Shown piece by piece: positions 40,701-53,556 of a stretch of DNA of 64,000 nucleotides. The number at the start of each line of letters is the position of its first letter. Positions within the stretch are counted from its first letter, which is position 1. The position numbers and the translations under genes are program-made. A model generated the notes under the pieces. The model had not been told where the DNA came from. It saw only the letters and a list, made by a program, of their open reading frames with translations, and searched no databases. Origin of the DNA: Theocolax elegans (lineage: Eukaryota > Arthropoda > Insecta > Hymenoptera > Cerocephalidae); assembly GCA_026168455.1 (NCBI GenBank), contig CM047427.1, positions 8,860,835 through 8,924,834 of the forward strand, given 5' to 3'.

Positions 40701-41130
40701 ATATAATTAATCCCTATTAACATTCGCGATAAAGAAATCCTATTTGGTCAACACTAATAACGACAAGTTACAAAGATACAATTAGTATGGTGTTTTTTCA
40801 CCAATATGTAGTAAAATACATAACTTCAAATGGAAAAATAAGTATATTAAATACTATAAGTAATCCACTCTAAATAACAATTAAATAATCCTCCACTGAA
40901 TAATATCCTCAGAGAGAATTGTTCTAATTCCATTAAAACCTTAGAAAAGATTATCTGTGTGTGGCTTCTTTCAATATTATTCAAAACCATTATCTCTTTG
41001 GTCACAAAAACCAAAGTTACATGTCTCAGAATCGTAAGCAATATCAAATTGTCATTGTACATATATATACCACATGTACATGAAATAAATATATATAGAC
41101 AATAGTACTATACGTTACTCATCTCTCAAA
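34701..41130. other. No supported gene
   Basis: Mostly AT-rich. A minus-strand frame at 35505-35633 (starting after a TAACAG acceptor-like site) reads EERDLSLPLAAYVPDETLP and on to EIVVEIR. It looks more protein-like than its neighbours but is unrecognised. A 27-bp direct duplication, TTTAAATTGGTTCAAAATGA, lies at 37638 and 37665. A CT run is at about 38571-38594. Confidence 0.35.
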
Positions 41131-41380
41131 TATATACAGTACGGTATAATGAGAATTCACCCGTTCCGATTCGCGTTCCCACGTATATCGCGTAAGTATG
41201 CCTCGCGACTACGCGCGCCCTACCACCGTATGTACCGTATATCCTCGCGCGCACCTGTTGATAACACAACCGTCCGTACTCGCGCGTGTAAATACACGCT
41301 GGCACCGTTGCCCATGCAGGATCGGCCGTTCTCTTTATCGCGCGGCCGAGTCCGGGTGATCCGCGGATGTAAGTGCGTGT

Positions 41381-41602
41381 TTGTGGGTGTGTCAGAGTAC
41401 GTGTGAGGTGCAGAAGGTAAAGAAGTGCGACTGTTACACACACCAACTCTACTACGAGGGATTCACCGTACGCGGATACAGGTACATCATTATGTTAATA
41501 TATTATTTTTTAACATATTTTTCTATTAAAGATGCTGTGGTCTTGGAGCAGCTGACCACTCAGGGAACGTTCGCCTTCTACCACCAGAGGACCACCGAGT
41601 AG
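41381..41602 (+). CDS. Exon-like coding island, product not recognised
   Basis: Two stretches with strongly GC-ended codons stand out. 41402-41481 reads CEVQKVKKCDCYTHQLYYEG then FTVRGYR. 41532-41602 reads VVLEQLTTQGTFAFYHQRTTE and ends at TAG (41600-41602). Between them lie 50 AT-rich bases bounded by a donor-like CAG|GTACAT (41481/41482) and an acceptor-like TATTAAAG (ending 41531). Splicing that interval would shift the frame, since the donor is phase 2 and the second stretch needs phase 1. Reading straight through keeps one open frame. The two parts may therefore be exons with other partners, a last exon without an intron, or a decayed gene. The CxC motif after VKK is noted but not diagnostic. 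GC-rich sequence at 41150-41400 upstream could be part of the same transcript. No start codon is assigned. Confidence 0.35.
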   Translation: MWVCQSTCEVQKVKKCDCYTHQLYYEGFTVRGYRYIIMLIYYFLTYFSIKDAVVLEQLTTQGTFAFYHQRTTE

Positions 41603-43440
41603 CCAGCAATTCATCGTTATCGATTCATCACCGTGCTAGGCAAATAACAACTCTAATTATATTTATTCCCAATGAATTATTATTATTCTTTATTTTTATT
41701 GTTTCAGACGACATCGTTGATCGCAACATCGCAAACTTTTAATCAATTACTCAGATTTCCTCTTTCAATCATACAAATTGATCTCTTCGGTTTCTTTAAA
41801 TTCGCATGCCCTAAATAGGCATCAAATGCATTTCACGTATACTTCGGGTCTACCAATATTTTTTTTATAATTTCACGCTCTAGATAATAATTCATTTCTA
41901 ATTTATACGTCCCGTAAAAAAGCGTATCAAATAATTAAAATAAAAAAAATTAAGTTATATAATTAATTACATTTATATATGTAACTTGCGAGTCCAAATG
42001 AAAAATGTATATATCATTGTCGCAAAGAAGCACGAGGCGTTTAAAGATAAATTTAAGCTTAGCTTAATTACGCTCAAAGATGGAAAATTTCGATCGAGAC
42101 GTATTATTTCCATCTCGCGAACAAGCGAGAGGCCGAAAAAAGAGGTTCGTGAAATAAAATAAAAGCCGCGAGAGAAGAAAAAAAAAAGTTAAAATATATA
42201 GAGGAAGCTGAAAGCTTTTTTCTCGCCGCATGCGGCAAGTTTCCGGTATTGCCGATGCATAACGCACCGAGCTTTTAAGGGTAGTTTGCGCGAATGCCGT
42301 AGAGGAGAAAAAAAAAAGAAGGTGCTAGCTTTTTATACAGAAATGTCAAAAATAACACTGTACTCTCTTCGTCTCTTTTCGAAGAGAATTTTGACGGGTA
42401 TATATTAACGTGAAGTCATTTTAATCTTATACATTTCGCGATGTTACGACGTAAGATTATTTAAATAAAGAGAAATGCGGTCATCCAGATATAAAAATAG
42501 AATTTCACTAAGCTTGTTAAGTAAAATATATAAGTATATATATGTGTCTAATTGATTGTACAGAAAAAAAATGGAATTTTGTATCTCGTTTTGTTACGTA
42601 ATAAAATGTATTTTTGTCTTAATTTAAGCCCGGATATGTGAATATCTTGTATTAAAAATTAATGGAATAAAATGTAGTGTATACGAATGAATGCGATAGA
42701 CGTATAGGTATTTATTAATTAAAACATTCCATTAGATATATATAGTAGATGCGAATAATATATTAAAATTTTCGTACCCGTAAAAATTGAAATAATGTCT
42801 TATACGCGAATGTACGAATACATATACGAATACATATATATAAACCTTATTTAAGAGCGTATTGTATAAAAATGAAACTTAAAAGCTTTTCTCATTAAAA
42901 ACCTCCCATAATTCCTGTTTTGCTTAAATAAAACCAATTTGCATAATGATACATTAATTATCCGGTTTACAATTAACCAAGTATATATAATAAGTTTAAA
43001 TATGTACCGAGGATTAATTAACAAAAAATAATAAACGCGTATTCTAAAGATAATTAAATTGTACGTAAGTTTATTAATTTTTATAAAAAAAAATAGAAAT
43101 ACTAAATTGTATACGTAAATTTTATCTAGAGTACGGAAGGTGCGAGAAAGGAAACGTAGTCTTGTAGAATTATTTAAACCGTTAATTTTTTTTCTCTTTA
43201 TATATACGATTAAAATGTTAATCTAAACGGATATACTCACAGCCGTATTTGCAAATTACATCCTAAATACAAATTTAATTCACTTGTGTAGAACAAAGTT
43301 TTTATTTTACTTTATATTTTTGTTTGTAAATAATGGTATTTATTTTTTTAATTATTACGTAAATAGCTAATGTGAAACAAAAATAAATTACCGTTGCAAA
43401 GATGCGGAAGAGATTTTTTTTCCTCTCCTCATCTCGAGCG
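41603..43440. other. No supported gene
   Basis: AT-rich sequence, apart from a small mixed pocket at about 42060-42330. If the island at 41381-41602 is a last exon, AATAAA-type signals in this AT-rich DNA could serve as 3' UTR, but they are too common here to be informative. Confidence 0.35.
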
Positions 43441-43455
43441 AATGGAGTTGCTTAA

Positions 43456-43689
43456 GTGTTCGTCGATTCTTCGGGCAGCGATCAGCCGGAAAATGCGATA
43501 GTGAATAAAAGGCTAAGAGCCTGCAGCACACATCCGGACAATTTGCATAAGAAAACGTTGGGGATGAAGGAAACCGATCGATTCACCTTCGAGCTTGGAG
43601 ACAAAAGTCAACGCGGACTTTTTCCACTAGGATTAGGACTACGCTCATCATCTTCTTTTCTTTTCATTTTTACTACCCACTCGCCGTAA
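43456..43689 (+). CDS. Weak exon-like island, product not recognised
   Basis: A mixed-composition island (about 43430-43690) in AT-rich DNA carries an open frame with moderately balanced codons, including SSGSDQPENAIVNKRLRAC and ETDRFTFELGDKSQRGL. The frame starts at GTG, not ATG, and ends at TAA. No domain is recognised and no strong splice sites bound it. It could be an exon, a UTR or chance. Confidence 0.15.
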   Translation: MFVDSSGSDQPENAIVNKRLRACSTHPDNLHKKTLGMKETDRFTFELGDKSQRGLFPLGLGLRSSSSFLFIFTTHSP

Positions 43690-45370
43690 TCGCAATTCTA
43701 ATCCAATGCCCGAAGATATTTCGAAAGAAAGTTAGATTAGGGATATAGAGAAGCCCCTTTTATAATTTCTCGGCGGGTTTTCCTTGATGAGTATATATGC
43801 GAATTATTTATATATACCGTTTCTAATAAAGTAATCAAAAAATACAAATATCGTTTATTTATACATAAAACGATTGAACGCGGGATAACGTTTTGTTTAC
43901 CTCGTCCAACGATTTTTCCACCCGGAAAACTCTTTAATATACAATTATTCCTCCGTATTTTTTATTATCGAAAAAATCGTTGGAATTTTTCGAACTCGTT
44001 AAATATTCGTGGAGAATGGGAGTAAAAAGGCTTCACCAAAAATTCGATCGGAAGGACGATCAATCAAAGTCGAAAATACCTCGCATCCCACTCGAAACCA
44101 ATCAGGTTTTATTATCTCTGCACGCGCAACCCCAAAAAGCCTAGCATGCGATCGCGTAAGCATTCGTTAAAGAGCCAAACCGGAAAAAAGCACATCGAGG
44201 TTAAACTCAAACTGTTTCCTCGTTTTTATGAACAGGAAAGAACTCGGTCATTATTGTCTGCCCACTGATTCTCAATGGTTTAACGAGCTTCACACGATAT
44301 TAATTCCTTAATGTTTCCGAAAACCACGTGCACTTTTACTCTCGATTACACTTTATTAGATTAATATTTATTTATTTCTTTATGTATTATTAAATGAGCT
44401 TGAGTACTGCTCCTACGTACGATAATTTATAAATATTTTTCTTCATTACAAAACGTATTTCGCTGCCTAATAAAAATCAATCGCAAATATAAATATGCAT
44501 AGGTGATATGGTTACAAAATTTTAATAAAACTAACAATTACATTCAATTAATTTGCACGTTAATATGTAATTTTTAATAAAATGTAAAAAGGTTGATTAA
44601 TTGGTAAAATAGCAATGTTAATACAATATTAATTATATGCGCTACCGTTAAACAAATTGGGTTTAAAAGACTTATATATTAATAATTTGTCAATTAATTG
44701 TTAGTTTTAATGTTAGAAAATACAAAAAATTAGAAACCATTTGTTAGTTTAATACAAACTTAATATTTATGTAATGTAATTACTATTCATATATAAACCA
44801 GCGTTTGTTCCTTTGGATTTTTCCTATCATATTTTAAACTAATAAAACATGTTTAAAAAATGAAAAAGTATGTTTTCTTGCATATTAATTTTTGTAAGTT
44901 CCTTAAAAAAAATAATCTTATCTTTTTAAAAAAGTTTTAATTTTTATCAAATCAAATTATAATATATACATATTCTTTGCAGCTGCAGCTATTTTGAAAA
45001 TAAATTTTAATTATGACTTTTATTTCAAGTTTTTGTTATTATTAAGTTAATTAGATATACGCATAGAAACTTTAATTTGTACAATAATCGAAAGCTTTTT
45101 AAATTACCCTTCGAACGATTTGCAGCAGCTTTTTTAGCATCATTTGGACCAAAGATATAACACTGTAAAGTTGGGTCGATTTTTACTTTAATAATACTAA
45201 CAGGATTCTTAAATTTATTTAAAACTACAGTATTAAATAATTGTCTAAATATTATTCATTTTTTATGATTTATATGTCAGTCATTAAACTATAACGTTTC
45301 CAAATTTAATGTTGATATAAATTACGAAATCATTCTTAATAGTGCATTATTTTAATTCTTTTGATTTAAA
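43690..45370. other. No supported gene
   Basis: Composition falls from mixed (to about 44330) to very AT-rich. Nothing recognisable. Confidence 0.4.
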
Positions 45371-45374
45371 AAAC

Positions 45375-45530
45375 CTTATATTACGTAGTAGAAATCAGAT
45401 CATTAATGTAACGTTTTTTAAACCAAAAAATATCCAAGTGTCATAAAAGTACCGAATAAATGCCCAATAAATGGAAAAATTAGAGTTTTATTTAACCTTC
45501 AAATGTTGAATTTCTACTTTTACTAAAATA
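45375..45530. repeat. Dispersed repeat copy related to 6385-6520
   Basis: Shares AAGTGTCAT, then an AATGxxxxAATxAATGxxAAAATT stretch and AGAGTTTTATTTAACC with about 6432-6502, same strand and same order. Ends not defined. Confidence 0.5.
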
Positions 45531-45991
45531 AAATCTAAAATGACACTTTAAATTATTTTTGTCGGAAATGTAATTATCAATTTTAAAAAAATGTATTTCT
45601 TGAACTCAACTATTAACATCTGTTTCAAATGCAGCAACTAATATATAAATATAAATTAATAAGATTAAATCTGCTCAAATAAAAAAAATATAAATTAACT
45701 GCAATTTAATTATAAAATTGAATATTAAAATAATTGTTATACACAAATATTACCTGTATTAACATTATAATTAAAGCCTTTCAATTGATTCTGCATATAC
45801 ATGAAATGTATATAAACAATGAACATTGTTCAAATACACAACTCGGTACTAACTTCGCAATTCCATAATTAACTTTGAAACAATTACACTTCTAAGAGGA
45901 AAATGTATTCTAAAAATTACTCAATTATAAAAAATGTTGAATTTTTATATTTATTTAATTAATGTTTTATTAATTTTACTTTCTTATTAAC

Positions 45992-47811
45992 ATTTTTTTT
46001 ATAGTTAACGGACTGTGAGACCGAAATAATTAACTTTTAATTTATATTATTGGACAGTCGACATAATAATTATTAATTATTTATATATTGAGTGAGGTTA
46101 CGTATGCAATCAAATTATTTTTCCGGATGTTATACCAAAACTTATGATTATTATTTTTATAAGTACACATATTGTTCTTATTGCCCAATTGTATACGATG
46201 ATTGAATTATTTGATAATCGTAGTTAATCATAGATTTAGTTTAACGTATATACTGTATATGTTTACCGACAGATCTGTTAACAGAATATCAAATTACACA
46301 TGTTACCATCCGAGGCAATTATCGACTGCGAAGTACTATTTTTGATGATTGGAACAGTAGTTAACGAAATTAATTGTTACAAATTTTTTTAATTATACTT
46401 TCAATGTTTCTACTGCAATGTTGTGCGATTTGTCTTGCAGTTATAAATTTCAGTATATAAATATTTAGTTTTCTCTTTTTATATTTAAGTTTCTTTACAA
46501 CGTGTTAAATTTATTATCTAAATATTATAATTCAGATTTTTAAAACTTGTTAAATATTTTTAATCGGTTTATGGTAATTTTATATTAATAAAATATAATA
46601 TTGTGATTTGAAATGTAGCTATCAATAAATATAGATGTATTATATTTTTTTATGAATTAGTTATTTAATTATTATTTAAAAAGCGAAGTTTCGAAGGATT
46701 CCTCTATTCTCATCAGGTCATATACACAATTTCATCGGTAAATGCAATATAAATTTTTATGTGCCGTGTATTTTTGGCCTCCAATTCCAAATAAACCCAT
46801 AATGGTCGTGATTCTCGATTAAAAAATTCATTTTTTCACAGTCATTTTTTATAAATTGATTGACATTTTCAAAATAATACGAAATTATCTCTAATAACTA
46901 TACATATTAAAAATTAATAAACTTTTTGTTCTTTATGAATTCTATAAAATACTGGATTAATATTTTTGCAATTTTGAAAACTTTAAATTTAAATTTCAAA
47001 TTTTTTACTCTACGAAGAAAAATAATTTACAATCCTATACTTTTCAAAATATGAAGACGACAAAATTGTACTTTTCGAACTTGAAACTCCTTAAATTGCT
47101 ATAAATTTTATATTTAAGAATTCATTAATTAAAAAATCTACCTATTATTTCGTATACTAACATAATACGTCGTATAATTGAACATTTTGTATAATAAAAT
47201 TATGGTAATAATTTTATAATTGGTCAATGTAGATACGTCGTGGTTAAAGTCTCGTTATATATCAACCCTAATAAAATACACAATGCACCAATTCACTACC
47301 AGTTAGTCTTAGAAATCTGAATACAATTTTTCACTAATTCTAAAAGCAAACAGTTCAAAATTATGCAATATACATTTGTGAAAATGGTCACTTTTTACTT
47401 TTTTTTTATAAACAAATGAATCAATTTTTTTAAAAACCTTGCAAACATCTAAACCTTTAAGTATGTTTTAAATAATATACCCAAATTTTTCCACATTTTT
47501 AAATCTATAATTTGATTACGATGTTTGGGTGGAAAATTTATGTTTTATGGCTGACGATTACCGACAAAAAATTGTTTACTCAAATGTTTAAAAAATGATT
47601 TTTTCTTAAAATATTTAAAATATCAACCTTCCTTATATTTTAAGTTGTGCGTATGAAGTTTTTCAGATTTTTAATTCAATATTTTAGAAAAAAATTTTTG
47701 GTGGAAAGGTACAGTTCCTGTAATTTGGGTCCCACATCCCGTTAAACACAATGTATACTAAATTAAAACGTAATTCTTTCGGTCTTACAATCCGTTAACT
47801 ATAAAAAAATA
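45992..47811. mobile_element. 1.8-kb element with about 60-bp terminal inverted repeats
   Basis: 45992-46031 is repeated in inverted orientation at 47771-47811 with about three mismatches over 40 bases. The shared core is TTATAGTTAACGGA-TGT-AG then ACCGAAA. A weaker match continues inward for about 20 bases (TTTTAATTTA). The interior is AT-rich without a transposase frame, so the element would be non-autonomous. A copy of the TTAA-flanked MITE (47390-47756) lies just inside the right end. No clear target-site duplication was seen. Confidence 0.6.
47390..47756. mobile_element. Diverged copy of the 11857-12249 MITE, nested
   Basis: Collinear, same-strand similarity to 11920-12249: TTTGGGTGGAAAATTTAT, ACCGACAAAAAATTGTTTAC, TTCAGATTTTTAATTCAATA and AATTTGGGTCCCACATCCCG followed by TTAA. 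The right end again falls at TTAA. The left end is not preserved clearly. It sits within the element at 45992-47811. Confidence 0.6.
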
Positions 47812-48595
47812 ATAAATTATTATAAAAGTAAAAATAATAAAAAAATTAAACAAAATAAAAAAATTGGGCTCTTATCCTGTCTTATAATAAATATAAATTT
47901 TTTAATAATTATTATGTAAAAAATTTCCATCATCTTCATCGACGAAACTGCTCCTTTAAAAAATATCAATTTGAGTGAAGAAACAGCACACAAAAACTAC
48001 CCTCACGAATGTATAAATCATTAACTGAAAAACCCGACCGCAGTCGTGAATTTTTTAACTGACGTTCTGAGCAACATTTTGCTCTTTTCTAAAGTTGTAA
48101 GTGTTATGATTCACCGTATGTAACTGAATACATCATACAAGAATCAAGATTAGTTTATGTTATCTTTAACAGATATCTACCTACAAGTAGGTATTTTGTA
48201 TGTGTAATATGAACTTTTAATCCGTCTCAATATTTATTTTGTAATTGCTTTGTTTACCATTGCATCGGATGTTTCCGTTCTTCATTAATACCCAAATTCA
48301 AGCACGGAATGAGCGATGTATAAGCAAAATAATACTGTACAAACAAAATTTACAAACTTGCAATATATGCTAGGTTATTCTATACCTTGACAAAAGTATC
48401 GCGTATAAATAACTTATGGAAATTATAATGTTTATCATTTTATTTTTCCGACTGGCATACATTCATTACTCTATATATCGAGTGCGTGATTAATTATTGA
48501 CGACTTTGAATACAAATAAAGTAAAATGGAAAAAGGAAATACCAAAAATAACTGTCAACTTTCAAAACGTCTGTTTGTCTTGAAATCAAATGACG
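47812..48595. other. No supported gene
   Basis: AT-rich; nothing recognised. Confidence 0.4.
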
Positions 48596-48598
48596 ATT

Positions 48599-48814
48599 GG
48601 AAATAATTTATATATGCAAAATTTCAAGGCGATTGGTACTTTAATTAATGAAATTAATGTTTTAAATTTTTTTAGTATTACAGAGCAGCTCACATTTTTT
48701 AAGCAATTGATGTTTGTACTTACAATCTATGATATTACGAAGGACAATATTCTTGTGATTTTCTGTGAATTTTAATATAAATTAATAATTTTTCAAAAAT
48801 AGTACTTCTTACTT
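48599..48814. repeat. Duplicated segment A, first copy
   Basis: Nearly identical to 49383-49600, with small indels in A/T runs and one short divergent patch near the middle. Its first about 45 bases (GCAAAATTTCAAGGCGATTG and on to GTAC) also occur inverted and diverged at about 48843-48895, so the copy is itself part of a foldback about 300 bp long. Confidence 0.85.
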
Positions 48815-49198
48815 AGCAAATGAGTCAGTCTTTCTTGTCGACTAATACTGTACCAATCACCTTGAAACTTTACAAAATTATAGATTGATTCGTAACAAAG
48901 GGTAATGTTTCGTAATTTTGCTTAACTGTTATGTAAAATATATATTATAAACACAGTACTTCTCAATCGTTAGATCACCCGATTTCACCTAAAATTCTTA
49001 ATAATGCAGAATATGTTAATGTACATAAATTAAGATATTGTTTTTGTGAATATTTTAAAATTTTGGTTAATAAATTGGCAAAATAGACCATCAGAATCCT
49101 TTGATTCACCACTCAAAATTAGTGTTTGTACTCACTTGCCGTAAAGTTTATTTCAGAATTTTCAGTGGATTGGGTTAACATTTTGAGGAAAGCTTCTT

Positions 49199-49325
49199 TA
49201 AATTAGTGGTTAGAAAGTAAATAAATCAAAACCAAGAAAATACTTGTTAACTTCATTCAAAACAATACTTTAGGGAAAATTTAGTTAAAAATGGAAAAAA
49301 AATTGTATAAAAATCAAATTTTCTT
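49199..49325. repeat. Duplicated segment B, first copy
   Basis: Identical or nearly identical to 49601-49727 (starting TAAATTAGTGGTTAGAAAG). In the first copy, segments A and B are separated by 384 bases. Confidence 0.85.
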
Positions 49326-49382
49326 CATTTACCAACAACAGAACACTGTTTTTACAAAAATAATAGTTTCGTTGAAATATAA

Positions 49383-49727
49383 GGAAATAATTTATATATG
49401 CAAAATTTCAAGGCGATTGGTACTTAATTAATGAAATTAATGTTTTAATTTTTTTTAGATATTAGCACAGAGCAGCTCACATTTTTAAGCAATTGATGTT
49501 TGTACTTACAATCTATGATATTACGAAGGACAATATTCTTGTGATTTTCTGTGAATTTTAATATAAATTAATAATTTTTCAAAAATAGTACTTCTTACTT
49601 TAAATTAGTGGTTAGAAAGTAAATAAATCAAAACCAAGAAAATACTTGTTAACTTCATTCAAAACAATACTTTAGGGAAAATTTAGTTAAAAATGGAAAA
49701 AAAATTGTATAAAAATCAAATTTTCTT
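49383..49727. repeat. Second copy, A joined directly to B (384-bp deletion)
   Basis: Segment A (49383-49600) is fused to segment B (49601-49727) without the 384 bases that separate them in the first copy. The junction lies in ACTT|TAAATT, where the two flanks share CTT(T). An inverted, diverged match to 49110-49204 lies just downstream at about 49784-49860, so the duplication is embedded in a larger inverted-repeat structure. Confidence 0.85.
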
Positions 49728-49869
49728 TGTTTAATAACAATAGATTCATGTTTTTATAATTTTATTTCATTCTTTCACAATTAATTTAAAGAAACTTTCC
49801 TCAAATTTATCCCAATCCAATTATGTGTATGAACACTGGTTTTGAATCCCTCGCTGAACAAATATTTTT

Positions 49870-52259
49870 ATCAACGAAAAGGACAATGAACGACACGAGA
49901 ATCGAATAGTTTTTGGATATCTCATTTTACGAGAATACAAAAGTGTATTTTGATTTACTTCTATACAATTTAAAGAAAATACTTTAAGTATTATAAATAA
50001 TTTTAGAAAAATCAAGTAAGCAAATGTATTTATAATTATTCTCATGTACAAAAAATTCCGTTAAGTAAATGTATTCTAATAATATGTAAACGAAAGAATT
50101 TACACTAAGAATGTAAATAAACACACACATCCTTTTCTCACTCATACTTATTGAAAAAAATCGATACCTTAATTATTCTGATTTTAATGTCAAACTATCA
50201 GTACGTCGTATTTTAATGTCTTGCAAAAAATATGTTAAATTATTTGACATAAATATTTTGTATTATTTATTTTATACGTGCTTCGGTTAAAAAAACGTTG
50301 TATGGCGGCTTTGATTTTTACTAAGAAAGATATGTAAATAAATATTGTATTAAATCACTACAAGGATTAGTTGTTGATGAAACGATAAACAAATAAATGA
50401 AAAGAATATGTAACAAAAAATTTAACTTTACTTATCCATAACTATGTTTCGTTAGATATATTATTATGGCATGGACGTCTGATGCGTTAAGTGTATTAAA
50501 ACCGAATGTTACCATTCAAATAACAATCGTACATATTATAATGTTTGAAATATGCATGTAATTAATAATAATGTGCAAAACGTAACGGTAAATCTTGAAT
50601 TATTTAATCAAAATTTCACTTCGTCGAAGCGAATCAATCATGTACAAAAACGTTAAATTCTATTGAAATATCTAAGTCGCGAGGATAAAGCACATAAATA
50701 GTATGCGATCACCGTGTATCATTTTCAAATGTTGATCGAGCTATTAAAGTAAATTCTGTATGTTTTATAATATTTATGTAAAATCTATGCACCTCGGTCA
50801 CGCACTGTCTTCGATATTTGTTTCATTCTTTTTCTATCAGGTATATGTTGTTAGGTTTTAGTTATTTGTAATAAGAGAAATATCATAATTGTACTGATAT
50901 TTCGGATCCAACTATCAAATCGTTAAACGTTAATTGTTCCATGAATCGGGAATTGTTGAAATTTATAACTGAAATCCTTATAAATATAAAATATTTTTGT
51001 GAAATTTCGAGCATATTATGATTCTTTTATTTTTCTAAAGTATCTTACTCTCTATTTTATTATACTTTTTAATGACCTTAGCATACGCATGCGTCCTCTT
51101 GAATATGTACTCCTTCACTTTGACCCATTTTCCATCTTATATTCATCCTTTAGATCTACATATTTCAAACTCTTGAAAAGCTTTTAAATTTTATAAAAAT
51201 TATGAACTCTCGAGACATGCTCGTATAAGAGCCTTTCGTACACGTCCAGATGGTTTAATCTACTTAAACACTTAATAATTGCGAATTTCTTCAATTGTTT
51301 CGCCACTTTATAATGCTTCTTTTTCCAACGTACAAGATGCTCGAGTGCATTTCTGTATAGTGCCAATTGCAAAATCTCTTCAACACAATGGCTCGAAGTA
51401 AATAAAAAGTAAAAGAAAATGTGTTCGAATTAAAATATATTTTTCTCACTTGTAAGGTTTAACGTTTGCAATTTTATTAAGTGCGTAAAATCAATTTGTT
51501 AAATTTAATACAAAGTGATAGGTATGCAAATTTAAAATAAAAAAAGAACAATAATAAAAGTGCGATAATGTGCAATTTGCAATAAACATTATCGTATACT
51601 GTATGCTAGAATTAAAATTTCCGACTATACGTTGCCTATTACTACTTATGCAATAGCCATCTTCCTAGTTATTAACCGTCACCCACTTTATCCTTGATCC
51701 AATTAACGACTGCTGCACTTGCACTTTTCGATCGAGAAGTGGAAAGATAGAGTGATACGTCCATTCAAATCCGTAATATCAGAACTGACCATAGAATTTG
51801 AAACTCAGAGTGTCGACACTTATCAAAAGAAGCCAAACCTTTCTATGTATATGGCCATTTCCAACTACAGACATATGTTTAATGGGACATGCCTGGGTTA
51901 AAATTGAAAAAAAGATATTCTATTTTAACAGTTAATAATTTTTTTATAACAACTAAAAACATTTCTTAATTTTTAAAACAAATTATATTATTATTGTAGT
52001 GGTTCCGAGTAGTATTGCAAATACTCAATATATAATATATTTTGAGGGCGTGACATAATAAGTCCGCTAACTTCACATCATCTGTTTTATTCTTTGTCGT
52101 CTCAAATTACACCACCAATTTTTATTAAATAGTCCGATAATAGGACTCAGTCCAGAAACTATAACATACATTCAAACAATATATAAAGTAAACGCCCAAA
52201 CCTCACACTGTTAACAAAGATAGTTATAAAACTCACCCCTACTCGAGGGTCTAGTGTAC
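49870..52259. other. No supported gene
   Basis: AT-rich. Short open frames on both strands without recognisable domains. Confidence 0.4.
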
Positions 52260-52262
52260 TTA

Positions 52263-52946
52263 CAAGGAGTGCACCAGGCCTTCGGATCCCAGATGTTGCT
52301 GAAATTTTAGGAGGTGTTAATGTAACTATAATAAAGTATGAAACCACCCGTATGACTTGCCAATGCCTCTTGATTTGTGATTTACAAAATATTTTAGTTT
52401 GTTTAATTTATATCTATTTTACATTACCTTGATACGTTTACAGAACTTTATAAACTTTGTCCGATTGCTTTTGTGGCGCTGCAAATCTATTGCAATGGAA
52501 AATGTAATAAATTATTATCTAATAATTGCCAATATTTATTTTGCAAATGTGCGGTTTTAAATAAATTTGTTTTAAAAATACAGTAAAGGCGTTAATTGAA
52601 TAATAGTTGTGTTTAAAAAAATGCAGTACTCACTATGTGAACTGGATTTGCATTTTTAGAGTTGTCAAGCAGGTAAAGAGACAATAAATATAATTAACTG
52701 CACCTTTAGCAATAAAAAATACTGATGTATTATTTGTGCAGTTGAGAAAAAGATTTTTATTTCATCTGGTTGGCTGCAGACAGTTTGCCGTTGAATGATA
52801 AAATCTGCAACAATTATAAAAGAATTAATTTCTACTTTGAAATTATATTTTGTTCTTTTCAATTTATTAAAATAAACATATTACACATTAAAAATATTAA
52901 TAATAAAATTACCTGATTGTGTACATTGTTGTTTCATAACCTCAAC
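52263..52946. repeat. Left long terminal inverted repeat of the 7-kb transposon
   Basis: Matches the inverse of 58601-59285 along its whole length with scattered substitutions and small indels. Well conserved blocks include GGCCTTCGGATCCCAGAT, CATACGGGTGGTTTCATACT (inverse strand) and AACGGCAAACTG (inverse strand). Read outward on the minus strand it contains a donor-like CAG|GTAATT (exon end 52913) and an acceptor TTGCAG (exon start 52804). Confidence 0.9.
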
Positions 52947-53211
52947 ACTGTACTGCATAAATAAGAGAGAGTGATAAAACATAAAATGCTTTTTTTTCTC
53001 ACTAATTGATCCTATCGCTGTGATCGCAATAATAATACCGTATCGAAAAATAAAAACATCTGTAGCTGACATCATAGCAGCAATTACAACAATCAAATTG
53101 GAAGAAGAGAAAATATGCCAAATTGTTTTTCACTTCATATTTGGACCGGGCCACATAGCCGTGTATATGCGCAAGCGTATACGAATGAGCGCGACTGTAA
53201 GTCTGTAAACT

Positions 53212-53303
53212 AGGAATTGTCGACATTGCCAACTTAAAATAACAGTTCTAGATATATCTATTATATGCACTGTTGTTTTAAGTTGGTAACGTCGAACATT
53301 TCT
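53212..53303. repeat. 92-bp internal hairpin near the left end
   Basis: Arms 53212-53246 and 53269-53303 are inverted copies with few mismatches (core CCAACTTAAAA-AACAGT). The loop is about 22 bases. It lies between the left terminal repeat and the transposase start, so it may be regulatory or a nested palindromic insertion. Confidence 0.8.
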
Positions 53304-53556
53304 AATTTTCGAGCCGCAACATTCAATACAAGTTATTTATTCAAAATTTGAAATAAATGTTCAAAGTTGATTTTTTCTTTCAAATCCACAATATTGTTAA
53401 ACGATTTAACAAGAATTCGTAAGATATAGAAATTTTATAAGTAATTTTTGTAACAAAAATACTGCTTTTTGAAAATATAATAATAGTATACAGTATTAAT
53501 CAGCACTTTACAATAGTTGTTATGAAGAATATTTTGTACAGCAATTATTTTGCAAA

